DNA of 64,000 nucleotides from Phytophthora hibernalis. Lineage: Eukaryota; Oomycota; Peronosporomycetes; Peronosporales; Peronosporaceae. Made by a program: the position numbers and the translations under genes. The number at the start of each line of letters is the position of its first letter. Position 1 is the stretch's first letter. The DNA lies in NCBI GenBank assembly GCA_012656075.1, contig JAAKBF010000002.1, positions 186,001 to 250,000 on the forward strand, written 5' to 3'. Below are positions 34,710 to 46,168 of the stretch, piece after piece. A model generated the notes under the pieces. It searched no databases. It was not told the origin of the DNA and saw nothing but the letters and a program-made list of their open reading frames with translations.

Positions 34710-34911
34710 TGCCAAGCCACTTGATTCCTTCGCGGAAAATGGAGAACTGACATTGATTGTTATCTTGGCTTCTGCCTTCTGATCTACTCATGCATTGCAC
34801 TTGGTGACTGTACCCACAGCATTGGGTATCACCAGTGACTGATATAAAAGTTCACGCATGCGTCAGTGCTGACAGGCGCCTTTGGCGACAGGGTGATGAA
34901 GGAGTATGTCA
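34710..34911 (-). repeat. Intact Gypsy LTR, 202 bp (3' LTR)
   Basis: Bounded by TG at 34710-34711 and CA at 34910-34911. It lies downstream (minus strand) of the pol end and next to the GGTG target site. The broken 5' LTR halves at 11820-11940 and 13053-13133 together cover the same 202 bp. It contains a TATAAAAG box-like sequence at about 34844 on the plus strand. Confidence 0.88.
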
Positions 34912-37694
34912 TTCTCCCTCATGCCACGATGGCAATCAACACGGGAAAATGCGCCTGATGTTCGCGCGGTACTCCGTCGTTCCGGTGTCGAGGAGGACGG
35001 TTCCATTGTCGAACACATCCTTGATGATGAACGGTCCTTTTGCCACCGGGTCTGTTTTCTTGCGCTCGCGTGATGGAATGGGCAACATCACGTTATCTCC
35101 AACGCGGTAAAAGTGGTTCATACGCTTCCTGTTTTCACGCTCGTTGTCCTGTAGGATAGCCATGAACCTCTGCTTAGATAGGAAGCTCCAGTTTGCAAAG
35201 TGCAATTGTCTGGTAATCATATCTTCACCAAATAGAAGCTGAGCTGGCGAGGCCCGGAGAATCGAGTGGTAGCTTGCTCGAATAGCGTACGCTGCGTAAT
35301 CCAGAGCGACTTCGAGTTGGTCATGCAAATCGGGGCGAACACGCAAAATGTTCATTATTTCGAGATGAATTCGCTCACATATCGCGTTCGTTTGCGGGTT
35401 TTTGGCGTGATCCGTTTGCTTTTGATAGCCATAGAGCGCAACATCTCTTGGAATTCGTCTCCAGTAAATTCAGTTCCGAGATCATGAATCACAAACTTAG
35501 GACGCGGATAACGGCATAACCACGCTCTTTCAAAGCTGATAGCGGTATCTTTAGACGTCTTGTCTTGCTGTACGATCAGCTCCAGCCAGCGAAATTGTCT
35601 CTCAATGATTGTCACGCAATAGAAGTCACCTTGAAGCGGTCCAACCAAATCCACATGCACCACATCAAATGGACGGTCATTGTTAGTGGCAGATGTCGGT
35701 GGAATACGCCCGTAGTTCTGTTTACCTCCGTGCAGTTTAGCTCGTTTGCAGTCAACGCACGCTCTTGTGAAATCACGAACTTCCTTTTCCATTTCGGGCC
35801 ACCAGAACGTCGACATGCTCTGGAATTGTTTTCTGTGCCGGAATGAACCAGATAATTGTGGTACAATTCAATCATGTCCTTGCGAAGAGAAAGCGGAACG
35901 ACAACTCGCTTTTTGTAGTGAAGTAGCACATTACCCAAAGCAGGGCGCAGCGAATACTCAGGATCAGCTTCGCGATTTTCCAGGCGATTCATTATCTCCT
36001 TGATTGTTGAGTCTGCTAATTGATGACGTTTAAGCACAGCTCCATCGATAGCGACTTCTTCATCCTCAATCCGGAGAAGCTCTTCCCGTGTAGTCTGTTT
36101 TACATAATCGTAGTTTAGGCGAGAAAAAGCATCTGCGCCAACATTTTGTGCACCAGGCACATGCTCCACGGTGAGGCGATATTATTCCAGGATCAGCTTC
36201 CAGCGCTTGACTCGGAGAGAATTTTCTTGTGGAAACAAAAGATTCTTGTGATCAGTGTGAATCACTATCGGGAATCCCAGTAGCATAGTGCGATATTCCT
36301 TCAGGAGTTCGACGACAGACAAAAGTTCCCACTCCATTGTGGAATATTTACGCTGCGTCTCCGTCATTGAGCGAGAGAAACAAGCAATAATCCGTTTGCC
36401 TTGAATGATGATTCCACCAATCTGTCTGCCGCTAGCATCAGCGTACACGTGGAAGGTCCGAGTGTAGTCAGGGAAAGCGAGCCAGACATTTTGAGCAAAC
36501 GCAGACTTCATCTCCTTAAAAGATGCTGCGTGCTCAGGTGTCCACGTGAATGGCACTTTCTTTGACGTGAGTCGATTCAGTTGCGCTGTCAATGCCGACT
36601 TATTCGGCACCATTTACGAAATCATCCCTAGAAAACGCCGAAGTTCCTTCTTCGTGCGCGGCTCTGCATTCTGCTGAATTGCGTCAATCTTCTTTGTGGC
36701 TGAATTCCTTCTGGGGTTAGTATAAATCCCAAGTAGTCGACTTGATCACGCAGAATGTGGCACTTCTTCGCGTTGAGTGTGATGTCATATTCTCGAAAAC
36801 GCTCAAATACAATTCGAAGGTGCTCCACGTGGTCCATCTCGTCCTCAGAAAATACCAAGACATCGTCTAGGTAAACAACAATCACGAACGGAAGATCACC
36901 GAGAATACGTTCCATACACGCTTGGTACTCGTCCGGAGCAGTAGAAATTCTCATAGGCAATCGCTTAAATTGAAATTTGCCGAATGCTAAACAGAATACC
37001 GTAGCTGCACGCCCCTGACGCGCCAATCGCCTATAAAAATAGCCCATATTCGCGTCCAGCGTGTTCATACACTTCGCTTTATCGAGGCGGAGGAGAATTT
37101 CGCGGATTTTGGGCGCGAAATATGAGGAGCGGCGTAAGTAGCGACTCAATCGGAGGAAATCAACGATCAGCCGGATTGAATCGTCCGATTTCACCAAAAA
37201 GAAGGTTGGTGCTGCGGATTCCGTGCCGAATATCTGCTCGATTACACCCAGACGCAGTAAACGTTGAATTTCACCGCGTGTAGAATCCTCTTGACTACGC
37301 GGCACGGCGTACGGCTTTGCGTGAGAAGGCTAATATTCTGCACTCAGAGGCAAAATATAGTCGGGAAGACGGATGCGTCCCAGACGCCCGCTCTAGATAT
37401 CATAGTATTCTTCGAGAAGCTTCAGATAGCAGTGCTGGAGTGCTTTATCGATGTTTTCAGGCATGAGATCAATAGGCTTAACTCCTGAAACTTCTCCAAC
37501 TAGCAATTCGTCGCTGTCTTCGAGAGTTGGGTCTTGTTTTGGCACCTCAACCAAGCCTGCACGTGAGCTCCTCGTCTCGATCGTCATCTCACTTCCATCC
37601 CAAAGCACAAGTCCGGTTTTGAAATCCAGAACAATTCCTAAAGCTGCCATCAAGTCTCGTCCGATGATCATATCGTCCCGTAAAGACGAAAGCA
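34912..37694 (-). pseudogene. Gypsy pol (protease end, RT, RNase H, integrase)
   Basis: On the minus strand, in order: a protease C-terminal part (DMIIGRDLMAALGIVLDF, about 37675); reverse transcriptase from 37305 with intact YLDD at about 36863-36874; RNase H near 36500 with HVYADASGRQIGG and IVIHTDHKNL; the integrase zinc-binding region ending CVDCKRAK near 35740; the integrase core with VVHVDLVGP and FVIHDLGTEF; and the C-terminal region down to 34936. This order (RT-RNase H-integrase) defines Ty3/Gypsy. Breaks lie near 37310, 36620, 36175 and 35400. The 5' end is cut at 37694 against HSF array copy 1. Gag and the protease start lie at 11941-13292. Confidence 0.92.
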
Positions 37695-37829
37695 GTGTAC
37701 AGCAGCACAGGCACATCGTTTGCTCCGATTTTCATCACAACTCGATCGGGCTAGACCTACACAAGCTACTGCGAACGATACCATTGCGACCACTAAACCA
37801 CTACAACCTTTACCACCAGCAGCAGCATC

Positions 37830-38717
37830 ATGAATTCTCACAACGAATCTGCCTTCGCCACCGTGCCGCGCTTCGTACGCTCGGTCTACGACATGCTGCA
37901 GAACGAAGACCCGCGCATTCTCGCGTGGTCCGCCGATGGATCCCACTTCCAGGTCTACGACGTGCCGCGACTGGAGGTCGAGGTGCTGCACAAGTACTTC
38001 AAGCACGACAAGTTCTCCAGCTTCCAGCGCCAGCTCAACAACTTCGGCTTCCACAAGTGGACCAAGACACGAGCCAGTGTTGCCACGTTCAGTCACGACG
38101 TGCTCGTACGGTGCCACCCGTCTCAGCTGGGCGCCTTGGTGCGTCAGATGAAGAAGAAGGTCGCGACCACGCCGGCCAAGCCCACGACATCGACCAAGCG
38201 TCCTCGGATTCTCCTTGCCTCCGCGACGACAGCGATGATAATGGCAGACCCGATGATTGCGTCCAAGAAGCAAAAGATGTCCCCGCACGACGTGGGCGCC
38301 TTTGACGAGCTGTCCGCGATCGCTTTCTCGTCGATTCTGGAGCCTCTGTGGGCACACGACAGCAGCAACCAGGACGAGCCGCTGTTTGACGCGCTGGACT
38401 CCATCGAGCTGATGGAGCTGGACTGGGACGCTGTCACCTCGCCCACGGATTTGGAAGGTTGCGATAGCGGCTACGTTAGTGCCATCGAGCTCGACCTCGA
38501 GGCTAAGCGCGCTACATCTGGTCTTTGTTTGCTTGGAGAAGTGGACGTGTGTGCCATCCTCGGCGACCTGGAGAGTGCTCCGGCGCTGTCAGTCCGCGAG
38601 CTGGACGCTCTGCTCGGGAGAGCATCGGACAGTGACGAAATGGATCTAGCTCTATATGGTGACATCGAGTTTGACATCGCGGTCGATGCGGGCGTGGACT
38701 GCCTGCTCTTCGTGTAA
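37830..38717 (+). CDS. HSF-type transcription factor, array copy 1
   Basis: 295 residues. Residues about 10-105 form a heat-shock-factor DNA-binding domain: VPRFVRSVYDML at the start, LAWSADGSHFQVYD in the core, and FSSFQRQLNNFGFHKW as the recognition helix (classical FxSFxRQLNxYGFxK). A basic Lys-rich segment near 150-180 may serve nuclear import. The C-terminal third is acidic (ELMELDWDAV, DLESAP, GDIEFDIAVDAG) and looks like an activation region. No clear coiled-coil oligomerisation domain is seen, unlike animal and fungal HSF1. It should bind inverted GAA repeats in promoters; targets unknown. Its upstream leader is truncated at 37695 by the Gypsy element, so its promoter may be altered. 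Intronless. Confidence 0.93.
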   Translation: MNSHNESAFATVPRFVRSVYDMLQNEDPRILAWSADGSHFQVYDVPRLEVEVLHKYFKHDKFSSFQRQLNNFGFHKWTKTRASVATFSHDVLVRCHPSQLGALVRQMKKKVATTPAKPTTSTKRPRILLASATTAMIMADPMIASKKQKMSPHDVGAFDELSAIAFSSILEPLWAHDSSNQDEPLFDALDSIELMELDWDAVTSPTDLEGCDSGYVSAIELDLEAKRATSGLCLLGEVDVCAILGDLESAPALSVRELDALLGRASDSDEMDLALYGDIEFDIAVDAGVDCLLFV

Positions 38718-39497
38718 CTTTCAGCCGTCCCTCTGAAGACGTTGAAGTAGTATAGACTAGTTAGTAGCCCTTCTATCTGTGCAACTAAGTTATTAATCGA
38801 TCCATGAATACGTACCGAATAGCCAGGTCTTTCTTGCGTTGAAGTTGTGTTGTTCTCGGTGGTCGTAGGTCGTATCTTTTTGCAGGTTCGTCTACATATT
38901 TGACATGGCTACACATCTTCAGTTTCCGCTCGCGAACGAGTTGCTTACGTCGTAGCGCAGGACCAAAAGGGATCCCCGTAACCTACAAGTACCAGGGTCG
39001 AAAACTATCGTATCCTGCATTGCCAGTAACTACAACTTAGATCTAAACAGGTGGTCGGTCGTTCGAGCGTCTTGCTCAGATCTGCCAAACGCCCCAAACA
39101 CAAGCAAATTTAGCTAACAGATCCATCTGGAGCGGGTGTTTTACCGGAACCTCCTCGCCATTTGCGTTCTCGGTGCGTTCCTGGCCTGCGTTCTCCGCCA
39201 ACAGGGACACTTGCAACAGCACTTCTAGTCGAGCTTTCTTAGCGCGTCGGACTTTCCATCTGTGACTAGCATGATGGTTTGGCTTTTGGTGAGCTCCTTG
39301 TCATCCTGCTGTTAATTTGCCGTCCTGCTACTGCTGCTGTTTGTGCGTGGCAGAAGCCTCGTGTGTACAGCAGCACAGGCACATCGTTTGCTCCGATTTT
39401 CATCACAACTCGATCGGGCTAGACCTACACAAGCTACTGCGAACGATACCATTGCGACCACTAAACCACTACAACCTTTACCACCAGCAGCAGCATC

Positions 39498-40385
39498 ATG
39501 AATTCTCACAACGAATCTGCCTTCGCCACCGTGCCGCGCTTCGTACGCTCGGTCTACGACATGCTGCAGAACGAAGACCCGCGCATTCTCGCGTGGTCCG
39601 CCGATGGATCCCACTTCCAGGTCTACGACGTGCCGCGACTGGAGGTCGAGGTGCTGCACAAGTACTTCAAGCACGACAAGTTCTCCAGCTTCCAGCGCCA
39701 GCTCAACAACTTTGGCTTCCACAAGTGGACCAAGACACGAGCCAGTGTTGCCACGTTCAGTCACGACGTGCTCGTACGGTGCCACCCGTCTCAGCTGGGC
39801 GCCTTGGTGCGTCAGATGAAGAAGAAGGTCGCGACCACGCCGGCCAAGCCCACGACATCGACCAAGCGTCCTCGGATTCTCCTTGCCTCCGCGACGACAG
39901 CGATGATAATGGCAGACCCGATGATTGCGTCCAAGAAGCAAAAGATGTCCCCGCACGACGTGGGCGCCTTTGACGAGCTGTCCGCGATCGCTTTCTCGTC
40001 GATTCTGGAGCCTCTGTGGGCACACGACAGCAGCAACCAGGACGAGCCGCTGTTTGACGCGCTGGACTCCATCGAGCTGATGGAGCTGGACTGGGACGCT
40101 GTCACCTCGCCCACGGATTTGGAAGGTTGCGATAGCGGCTACGTTAGTGCCATCGAGCTCGACCTCGAGGCTAAGCGCGCTACATCTGGTCTTTGTTTGC
40201 TTGGAGAAGTGGACGTGTGTGCCATCCTCGGCGACCTGGAGAGTGCTCCGGCGCTGTCAGTCCGCGAGCTGGACGCTCTGCTCGGGAGAGCATCGGACAG
40301 TGACGAAATGGATCTAGCTCTATATGGTGACATCGAGTTTGACATCGCGGTCGATGCGGGCGTGGACTGCCTGCTCTTCGTGTAA
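39498..40385 (+). CDS. HSF-type transcription factor, array copy 2
   Basis: Protein identical to copy 1 (DLESAPALSVREL variant). It differs by a silent TTC-to-TTT change in the recognition-helix Phe codon at about 39711-39713. It has the full leader, so it is the first complete unit from the left. Confidence 0.93.
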   Translation: MNSHNESAFATVPRFVRSVYDMLQNEDPRILAWSADGSHFQVYDVPRLEVEVLHKYFKHDKFSSFQRQLNNFGFHKWTKTRASVATFSHDVLVRCHPSQLGALVRQMKKKVATTPAKPTTSTKRPRILLASATTAMIMADPMIASKKQKMSPHDVGAFDELSAIAFSSILEPLWAHDSSNQDEPLFDALDSIELMELDWDAVTSPTDLEGCDSGYVSAIELDLEAKRATSGLCLLGEVDVCAILGDLESAPALSVRELDALLGRASDSDEMDLALYGDIEFDIAVDAGVDCLLFV

Positions 40386-41165
40386 CTTTCAGCCGTCCCT
40401 CTGAAGACGTTGAAGTAGTATAGACTAGTTAGTAGCCCTTCTATCTGTGCAACTAAGTTATTAATCGATCCATGAATACGTACCGAATAGCCAGGTCTTT
40501 CTTGCGTTGAAGTTGTGTTGTTCTCGGTGGTCGTAGGTCGTATCTTTTTGCAGGTTCGTCTACATATTTGACATGGCTACACATCTTCAGTTTCCGCTCG
40601 CGAACGAGTTGCTTACGTCGTAGCGCAGGACCAAAAGGGATCCCCGTAACCTACAAGTACCAGGGTCGAAAACTATCGTATCCTGCATTGCCAGTAACTA
40701 CAACTTAGATCTAAACAGGTGGTCGGTCGTTCGAGCGTCTTGCTCAGATCTGCCAAACGCCCCAAACACAAGCAAATTTAGCTAACAGATCCATCTGGAG
40801 CGGGTGTTTTACCGGAACCTCCTCGCCATTTGCGTTCTCGGTGCGTTCCTGGCCTGCGTTCTCCGCCAACAGGGACACTTGCAACAGCACTTCTAGTCGA
40901 GCTTTCTTAGCGCGTCGGACTTTCCATCTGTGACTAGCATGATGGTTTGGCTTTTGGTGAGCTCCTTGTCATCCTGCTGTTAATTTGCCGTCCTGCTACT
41001 GCTGCTGTTTGTGCGTGGCAGAAGCCTCGTGTGTACAGCAGCACAGGCACATCGTTTGCTCCGATTTTCATCACAACTCGATCGGGCTAGACCTACACAA
41101 GCTACTGCGAACGATACCATTGCGACCACTAAACCACTACAACCTTTACCACCAGCAGCAGCATC

Positions 41166-42053
41166 ATGAATTCTCACAACGAATCTGCCTTCGCCACCGT
41201 GCCGCGCTTCGTACGCTCGGTCTACGACATGCTGCAGAACGAAGACCCGCGCATTCTCGCGTGGTCCGCCGATGGATCCCACTTCCAGGTCTACGACGTG
41301 CCGCGACTGGAGGTCGAGGTGCTGCACAAGTACTTCAAGCACGACAAGTTCTCCAGCTTCCAGCGCCAGCTCAACAACTTCGGCTTCCACAAGTGGACCA
41401 AGACACGAGCCAGTGTTGCCACGTTCAGTCACGACGTGCTCGTACGGTGCCACCCGTCTCAGCTGGGCGCCTTGGTGCGTCAGATGAAGAAGAAGGTCGC
41501 GACCACGCCGGCCAAGCCCACGACATCGACCAAGCGTCCTCGGATTCTCCTTGCCTCCGCGACGACAGCGATGATAATGGCAGACCCGATGATTGCGTCC
41601 AAGAAGCAAAAGATGTCCCCGCACGACGTGGGCGCCTTTGACGAGCTGTCCGCGATCGCTTTCTCGTCGATTCTGGAGCCTCTGTGGGCACACGACAGCA
41701 GCAACCAGGACGAGCCGCTGTTTGACGCGCTGGACTCCATCGAGCTGATGGAGCTGGACTGGGACGCTGTCACCTCGCCCACGGATTTGGAAGGTTGCGA
41801 TAGCGGCTACGTTAGTGCCATCGAGCTCGACCTCGAGGCTAAGCGCGCTACATCTGGTCTTTGTTTGCTTGGAGAAGTGGACGTGTGTGCCATCCTCGGC
41901 GACCTGGAGAGTGCTCTGACGCTGTCAGTCCGCGAGCTGGACGCTCTGCTCGGGAGAGCATCGGACAGTGACGAAATGGATCTAGCTCTATATGGTGACA
42001 TCGAGTTTGACATCGCGGTCGATGCGGGCGTGGACTGCCTGCTCTTCGTGTAA
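41166..42053 (+). CDS. HSF-type transcription factor, array copy 3
   Basis: Same protein except Pro-Ala changed to Leu-Thr in the acidic tail (DLESALTLSVREL), caused by CCGGCG to CTGACG near 41915. A single C is missing in the 3' flank at about 42065, which makes this unit 1667 bp. Confidence 0.92.
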   Translation: MNSHNESAFATVPRFVRSVYDMLQNEDPRILAWSADGSHFQVYDVPRLEVEVLHKYFKHDKFSSFQRQLNNFGFHKWTKTRASVATFSHDVLVRCHPSQLGALVRQMKKKVATTPAKPTTSTKRPRILLASATTAMIMADPMIASKKQKMSPHDVGAFDELSAIAFSSILEPLWAHDSSNQDEPLFDALDSIELMELDWDAVTSPTDLEGCDSGYVSAIELDLEAKRATSGLCLLGEVDVCAILGDLESALTLSVRELDALLGRASDSDEMDLALYGDIEFDIAVDAGVDCLLFV

Positions 42054-42832
42054 CTTTCAGCCGTCCTCTGAAGACGTTGAAGTAGTATAGACTAGTTAGT
42101 AGCCCTTCTATCTGTGCAACTAAGTTATTAATCGATCCATGAATACGTACCGAATAGCCAGGTCTTTCTTGCGTTGAAGTTGTGTTGTTCTCGGTGGTCG
42201 TAGGTCGTATCTTTTTGCAGGTTCGTCTACATATTTGACATGGCTACACATCTTCAGTTTCCGCTCGCGAACGAGTTGCTTACGTCGTAGCGCAGGACCA
42301 AAAGGGATCCCCGTAACCTACAAGTACCAGGGTCGAAAACTATCGTATCCTGCATTGCCAGTAACTACAACTTAGATCTAAACAGGTGGTCGGTCGTTCG
42401 AGCGTCTTGCTCAGATCTGCCAAACGCCCCAAACACAAGCAAATTTAGCTAACAGATCCATCTGGAGCGGGTGTTTTACCGGAACCTCCTCGCCATTTGC
42501 GTTCTCGGTGCGTTCCTGGCCTGCGTTCTCCGCCAACAGGGACACTTGCAACAGCACTTCTAGTCGAGCTTTCTTAGCGCGTCGGACTTTCCATCTGTGA
42601 CTAGCATGATGGTTTGGCTTTTGGTGAGCTCCTTGTCATCCTGCTGTTAATTTGCCGTCCTGCTACTGCTGCTGTTTGTGCGTGGCAGAAGCCTCGTGTG
42701 TACAGCAGCACAGGCACATCGTTTGCTCCGATTTTCATCACAACTCGATCGGGCTAGACCTACACAAGCTACTGCGAACGATACCATTGCGACCACTAAA
42801 CCACTACAACCTTTACCACCAGCAGCAGCATC

Positions 42833-43720
42833 ATGAATTCTCACAACGAATCTGCCTTCGCCACCGTGCCGCGCTTCGTACGCTCGGTCTACGACATGCT
42901 GCAGAACGAAGACCCGCGCATTCTCGCGTGGTCCGCCGATGGATCCCACTTCCAGGTCTACGACGTGCCGCGACTGGAGGTCGAGGTGCTGCACAAGTAC
43001 TTCAAGCACGACAAGTTCTCCAGCTTCCAGCGCCAGCTCAACAACTTCGGCTTCCACAAGTGGACCAAGACACGAGCCAGTGTTGCCACGTTCAGTCACG
43101 ACGTGCTCGTACGGTGCCACCCGTCTCAGCTGGGCGCCTTGGTGCGTCAGATGAAGAAGAAGGTCGCGACCACGCCGGCCAAGCCCACGACATCGACCAA
43201 GCGTCCTCGGATTCTCCTTGCCTCCGCGACGACAGCGATGATAATGGCAGACCCGATGATTGCGTCCAAGAAGCAAAAGATGTCCCCGCACGACGTGGGC
43301 GCCTTTGACGAGCTGTCCGCGATCGCTTTCTCGTCGATTCTGGAGCCTCTGTGGGCACACGACAGCAGCAACCAGGACGAGCCGCTGTTTGACGCGCTGG
43401 ACTCCATCGAGCTGATGGAGCTGGACTGGGACGCTGTCACCTCGCCCACGGATTTGGAAGGTTGCGATAGCGGCTACGTTAGTGCCATCGAGCTCGACCT
43501 CGAGGCTAAGCGCGCTACATCTGGTCTTTGTTTGCTTGGAGAAGTGGACGTGTGTGCCATCCTCGGCGACCTGGAGAGTGCTCTGACGCTGTCAGTCCGC
43601 GAGCTGGACGCTCTGCTCGGGAGAGCATCGGACAGTGACGAAATGGATCTAGCTCTATATGGTGACATCGAGTTTGACATCGCGGTCGATGCGGGCGTGG
43701 ACTGCCTGCTCTTCGTGTAA
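42833..43720 (+). CDS. HSF-type transcription factor, array copy 4
   Basis: Leu-Thr variant like copy 3 (DLESALTLSVREL). Otherwise identical in the DNA-binding domain and tail, with an intact 3' flank. Confidence 0.92.
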   Translation: MNSHNESAFATVPRFVRSVYDMLQNEDPRILAWSADGSHFQVYDVPRLEVEVLHKYFKHDKFSSFQRQLNNFGFHKWTKTRASVATFSHDVLVRCHPSQLGALVRQMKKKVATTPAKPTTSTKRPRILLASATTAMIMADPMIASKKQKMSPHDVGAFDELSAIAFSSILEPLWAHDSSNQDEPLFDALDSIELMELDWDAVTSPTDLEGCDSGYVSAIELDLEAKRATSGLCLLGEVDVCAILGDLESALTLSVRELDALLGRASDSDEMDLALYGDIEFDIAVDAGVDCLLFV

Positions 43721-44500
43721 CTTTCAGCCGTCCCTCTGAAGACGTTGAAGTAGTATAGACTAGTTAGTAGCCCTTCTATCTGTGCAACTAAGTTATTAAT
43801 CGATCCATGAATACGTACCGAATAGCCAGGTCTTTCTTGCGTTGAAGTTGTGTTGTTCTCGGTGGTCGTAGGTCGTATCTTTTTGCAGGTTCGTCTACAT
43901 ATTTGACATGGCTACACATCTTCAGTTTCCGCTCGCGAACGAGTTGCTTACGTCGTAGCGCAGGACCAAAAGGGATCCCCGTAACCTACAAGTACCAGGG
44001 TCGAAAACTATCGTATCCTGCATTGCCAGTAACTACAACTTAGATCTAAACAGGTGGTCGGTCGTTCGAGCGTCTTGCTCAGATCTGCCAAACGCCCCAA
44101 ACACAAGCAAATTTAGCTAACAGATCCATCTGGAGCGGGTGTTTTACCGGAACCTCCTCGCCATTTGCGTTCTCGGTGCGTTCCTGGCCTGCGTTCTCCG
44201 CCAACAGGGACACTTGCAACAGCACTTCTAGTCGAGCTTTCTTAGCGCGTCGGACTTTCCATCTGTGACTAGCATGATGGTTTGGCTTTTGGTGAGCTCC
44301 TTGTCATCCTGCTGTTAATTTGCCGTCCTGCTACTGCTGCTGTTTGTGCGTGGCAGAAGCCTCGTGTGTACAGCAGCACAGGCACATCGTTTGCTCCGAT
44401 TTTCATCACAACTCGATCGGGCTAGACCTACACAAGCTACTGCGAACGATACCATTGCGACCACTAAACCACTACAACCTTTACCACCAGCAGCAGCATC

Positions 44501-45388
44501 ATGAATTCTCACAACGAATCTGCCTTCGCCACCGTGCCGCGCTTCGTACGCTCGGTCTACGACATGCTGCAGAACGAAGACCCGCGCATTCTCGCGTGGT
44601 CCGCCGATGGATCCCACTTCCAGGTCTACGACGTGCCGCGACTGGAGGTCGAGGTGCTGCACAAGTACTTCAAGCACGACAAGTTCTCCAGCTTCCAGCG
44701 CCAGCTCAACAACTTCGGCTTCCACAAGTGGACCAAGACACGAGCCAGTGTTGCCACGTTCAGTCACGACGTGCTCGTACGGTGCCACCCGTCTCAGCTG
44801 GGCGCCTTGGTGCGTCAGATGAAGAAGAAGGTCGCGACCACGCCGGCCAAGCCCACGACATCGACCAAGCGTCCTCGGATTCTCCTTGCCTCCGCGACGA
44901 CAGCGATGATAATGGCAGACCCGATGATTGCGTCCAAGAAGCAAAAGATGTCCCCGCACGACGTGGGCGCCTTTGACGAGCTGTCCGCGATCGCTTTCTC
45001 GTCGATTCTGGAGCCTCTGTGGGCACACGACAGCAGCAACCAGGACGAGCCGCTGTTTGACGCGCTGGACTCCATCGAGCTGATGGAGCTGGACTGGGAC
45101 GCTGTCACCTCGCCCACGGATTTGGAAGGTTGCGATAGCGGCTACGTTAGTGCCATCGAGCTCGACCTCGAGGCTAAGCGCGCTACATCTGGTCTTTGTT
45201 TGCTTGGAGAAGTGGACGTGTGTGCCATCCTCGGCGACCTGGAGAGTGCTCTGACGCTGTCAGTCCGCGAGCTGGACGCTCTGCTCGGGAGAGCATCGGA
45301 CAGTGACGAAATGGATCTAGCTCTATATGGTGACATCGAGTTTGACATCGCGGTCGATGCGGGCGTGGACTGCCTGCTCTTCGTGTAA
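44501..45388 (+). CDS. HSF-type transcription factor, array copy 5
   Basis: Leu-Thr variant like copies 3, 4 and 7. No other protein change seen. Confidence 0.92.
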   Translation: MNSHNESAFATVPRFVRSVYDMLQNEDPRILAWSADGSHFQVYDVPRLEVEVLHKYFKHDKFSSFQRQLNNFGFHKWTKTRASVATFSHDVLVRCHPSQLGALVRQMKKKVATTPAKPTTSTKRPRILLASATTAMIMADPMIASKKQKMSPHDVGAFDELSAIAFSSILEPLWAHDSSNQDEPLFDALDSIELMELDWDAVTSPTDLEGCDSGYVSAIELDLEAKRATSGLCLLGEVDVCAILGDLESALTLSVRELDALLGRASDSDEMDLALYGDIEFDIAVDAGVDCLLFV

Positions 45389-46168
45389 CTTTCAGCCGTC
45401 CCTCTGAAGACGTTGAAGTAGTATAGACTAGTTAGTAGCCCTTCTATCTGTGCAACTAAGTTATTAATCGATCCATGAATACGTACCGAATAGCCAGGTC
45501 TTTCTTGCGTTGAAGTTGTGTTGTTCTCGGTGGTCGTAGGTCGTATCTTTTTGCAGGTTCGTCTACATATTTGACATGGCTACACATCTTCAGTTTCCGC
45601 TCGCGAACGAGTTGCTTACGTCGTAGCGCAGGACCAAAAGGGATCCCCGTAACCTACAAGTACCAGGGTCGAAAACTATCGTATCCTGCATTGCCAGTAA
45701 CTACAACTTAGATCTAAACAGGTGGTCGGTCGTTCGAGCGTCTTGCTCAGATCTGCCAAACGCCCCAAACACAAGCAAATTTAGCTAACAGATCCATCTG
45801 GAGCGGGTGTTTTACCGGAACCTCCTCGCCATTTGCGTTCTCGGTGCGTTCCTGGCCTGCGTTCTCCGCCAACAGGGACACTTGCAACAGCACTTCTAGT
45901 CGAGCTTTCTTAGCGCGTCGGACTTTCCATCTGTGACTAGCATGATGGTTTGGCTTTTGGTGAGCTCCTTGTCATCCTGCTGTTAATTTGCCGTCCTGCT
46001 ACTGCTGCTGTTTGTGCGTGGCAGAAGCCTCGTGTGTACAGCAGCACAGGCACATCGTTTGCTCCGATTTTCATCACAACTCGATCGGGCTAGACCTACA
46101 CAAGCTACTGCGAACGATACCATTGCGACCACTAAACCACTACAACCTTTACCACCAGCAGCAGCATC

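Noticed and set aside
39317..39973. A 218-codon plus-strand frame overlapping each HSF gene
   Set aside because: It is the shifted frame of the HSF gene, with biased composition and no domain.
39312..40025. A 237-codon minus-strand frame repeated in most HSF units
   Set aside because: It is antisense to the HSF leader and DNA-binding region, has no recognisable domain, and exists because the G/C-rich coding strand leaves few stops. Its conservation simply follows the unit.
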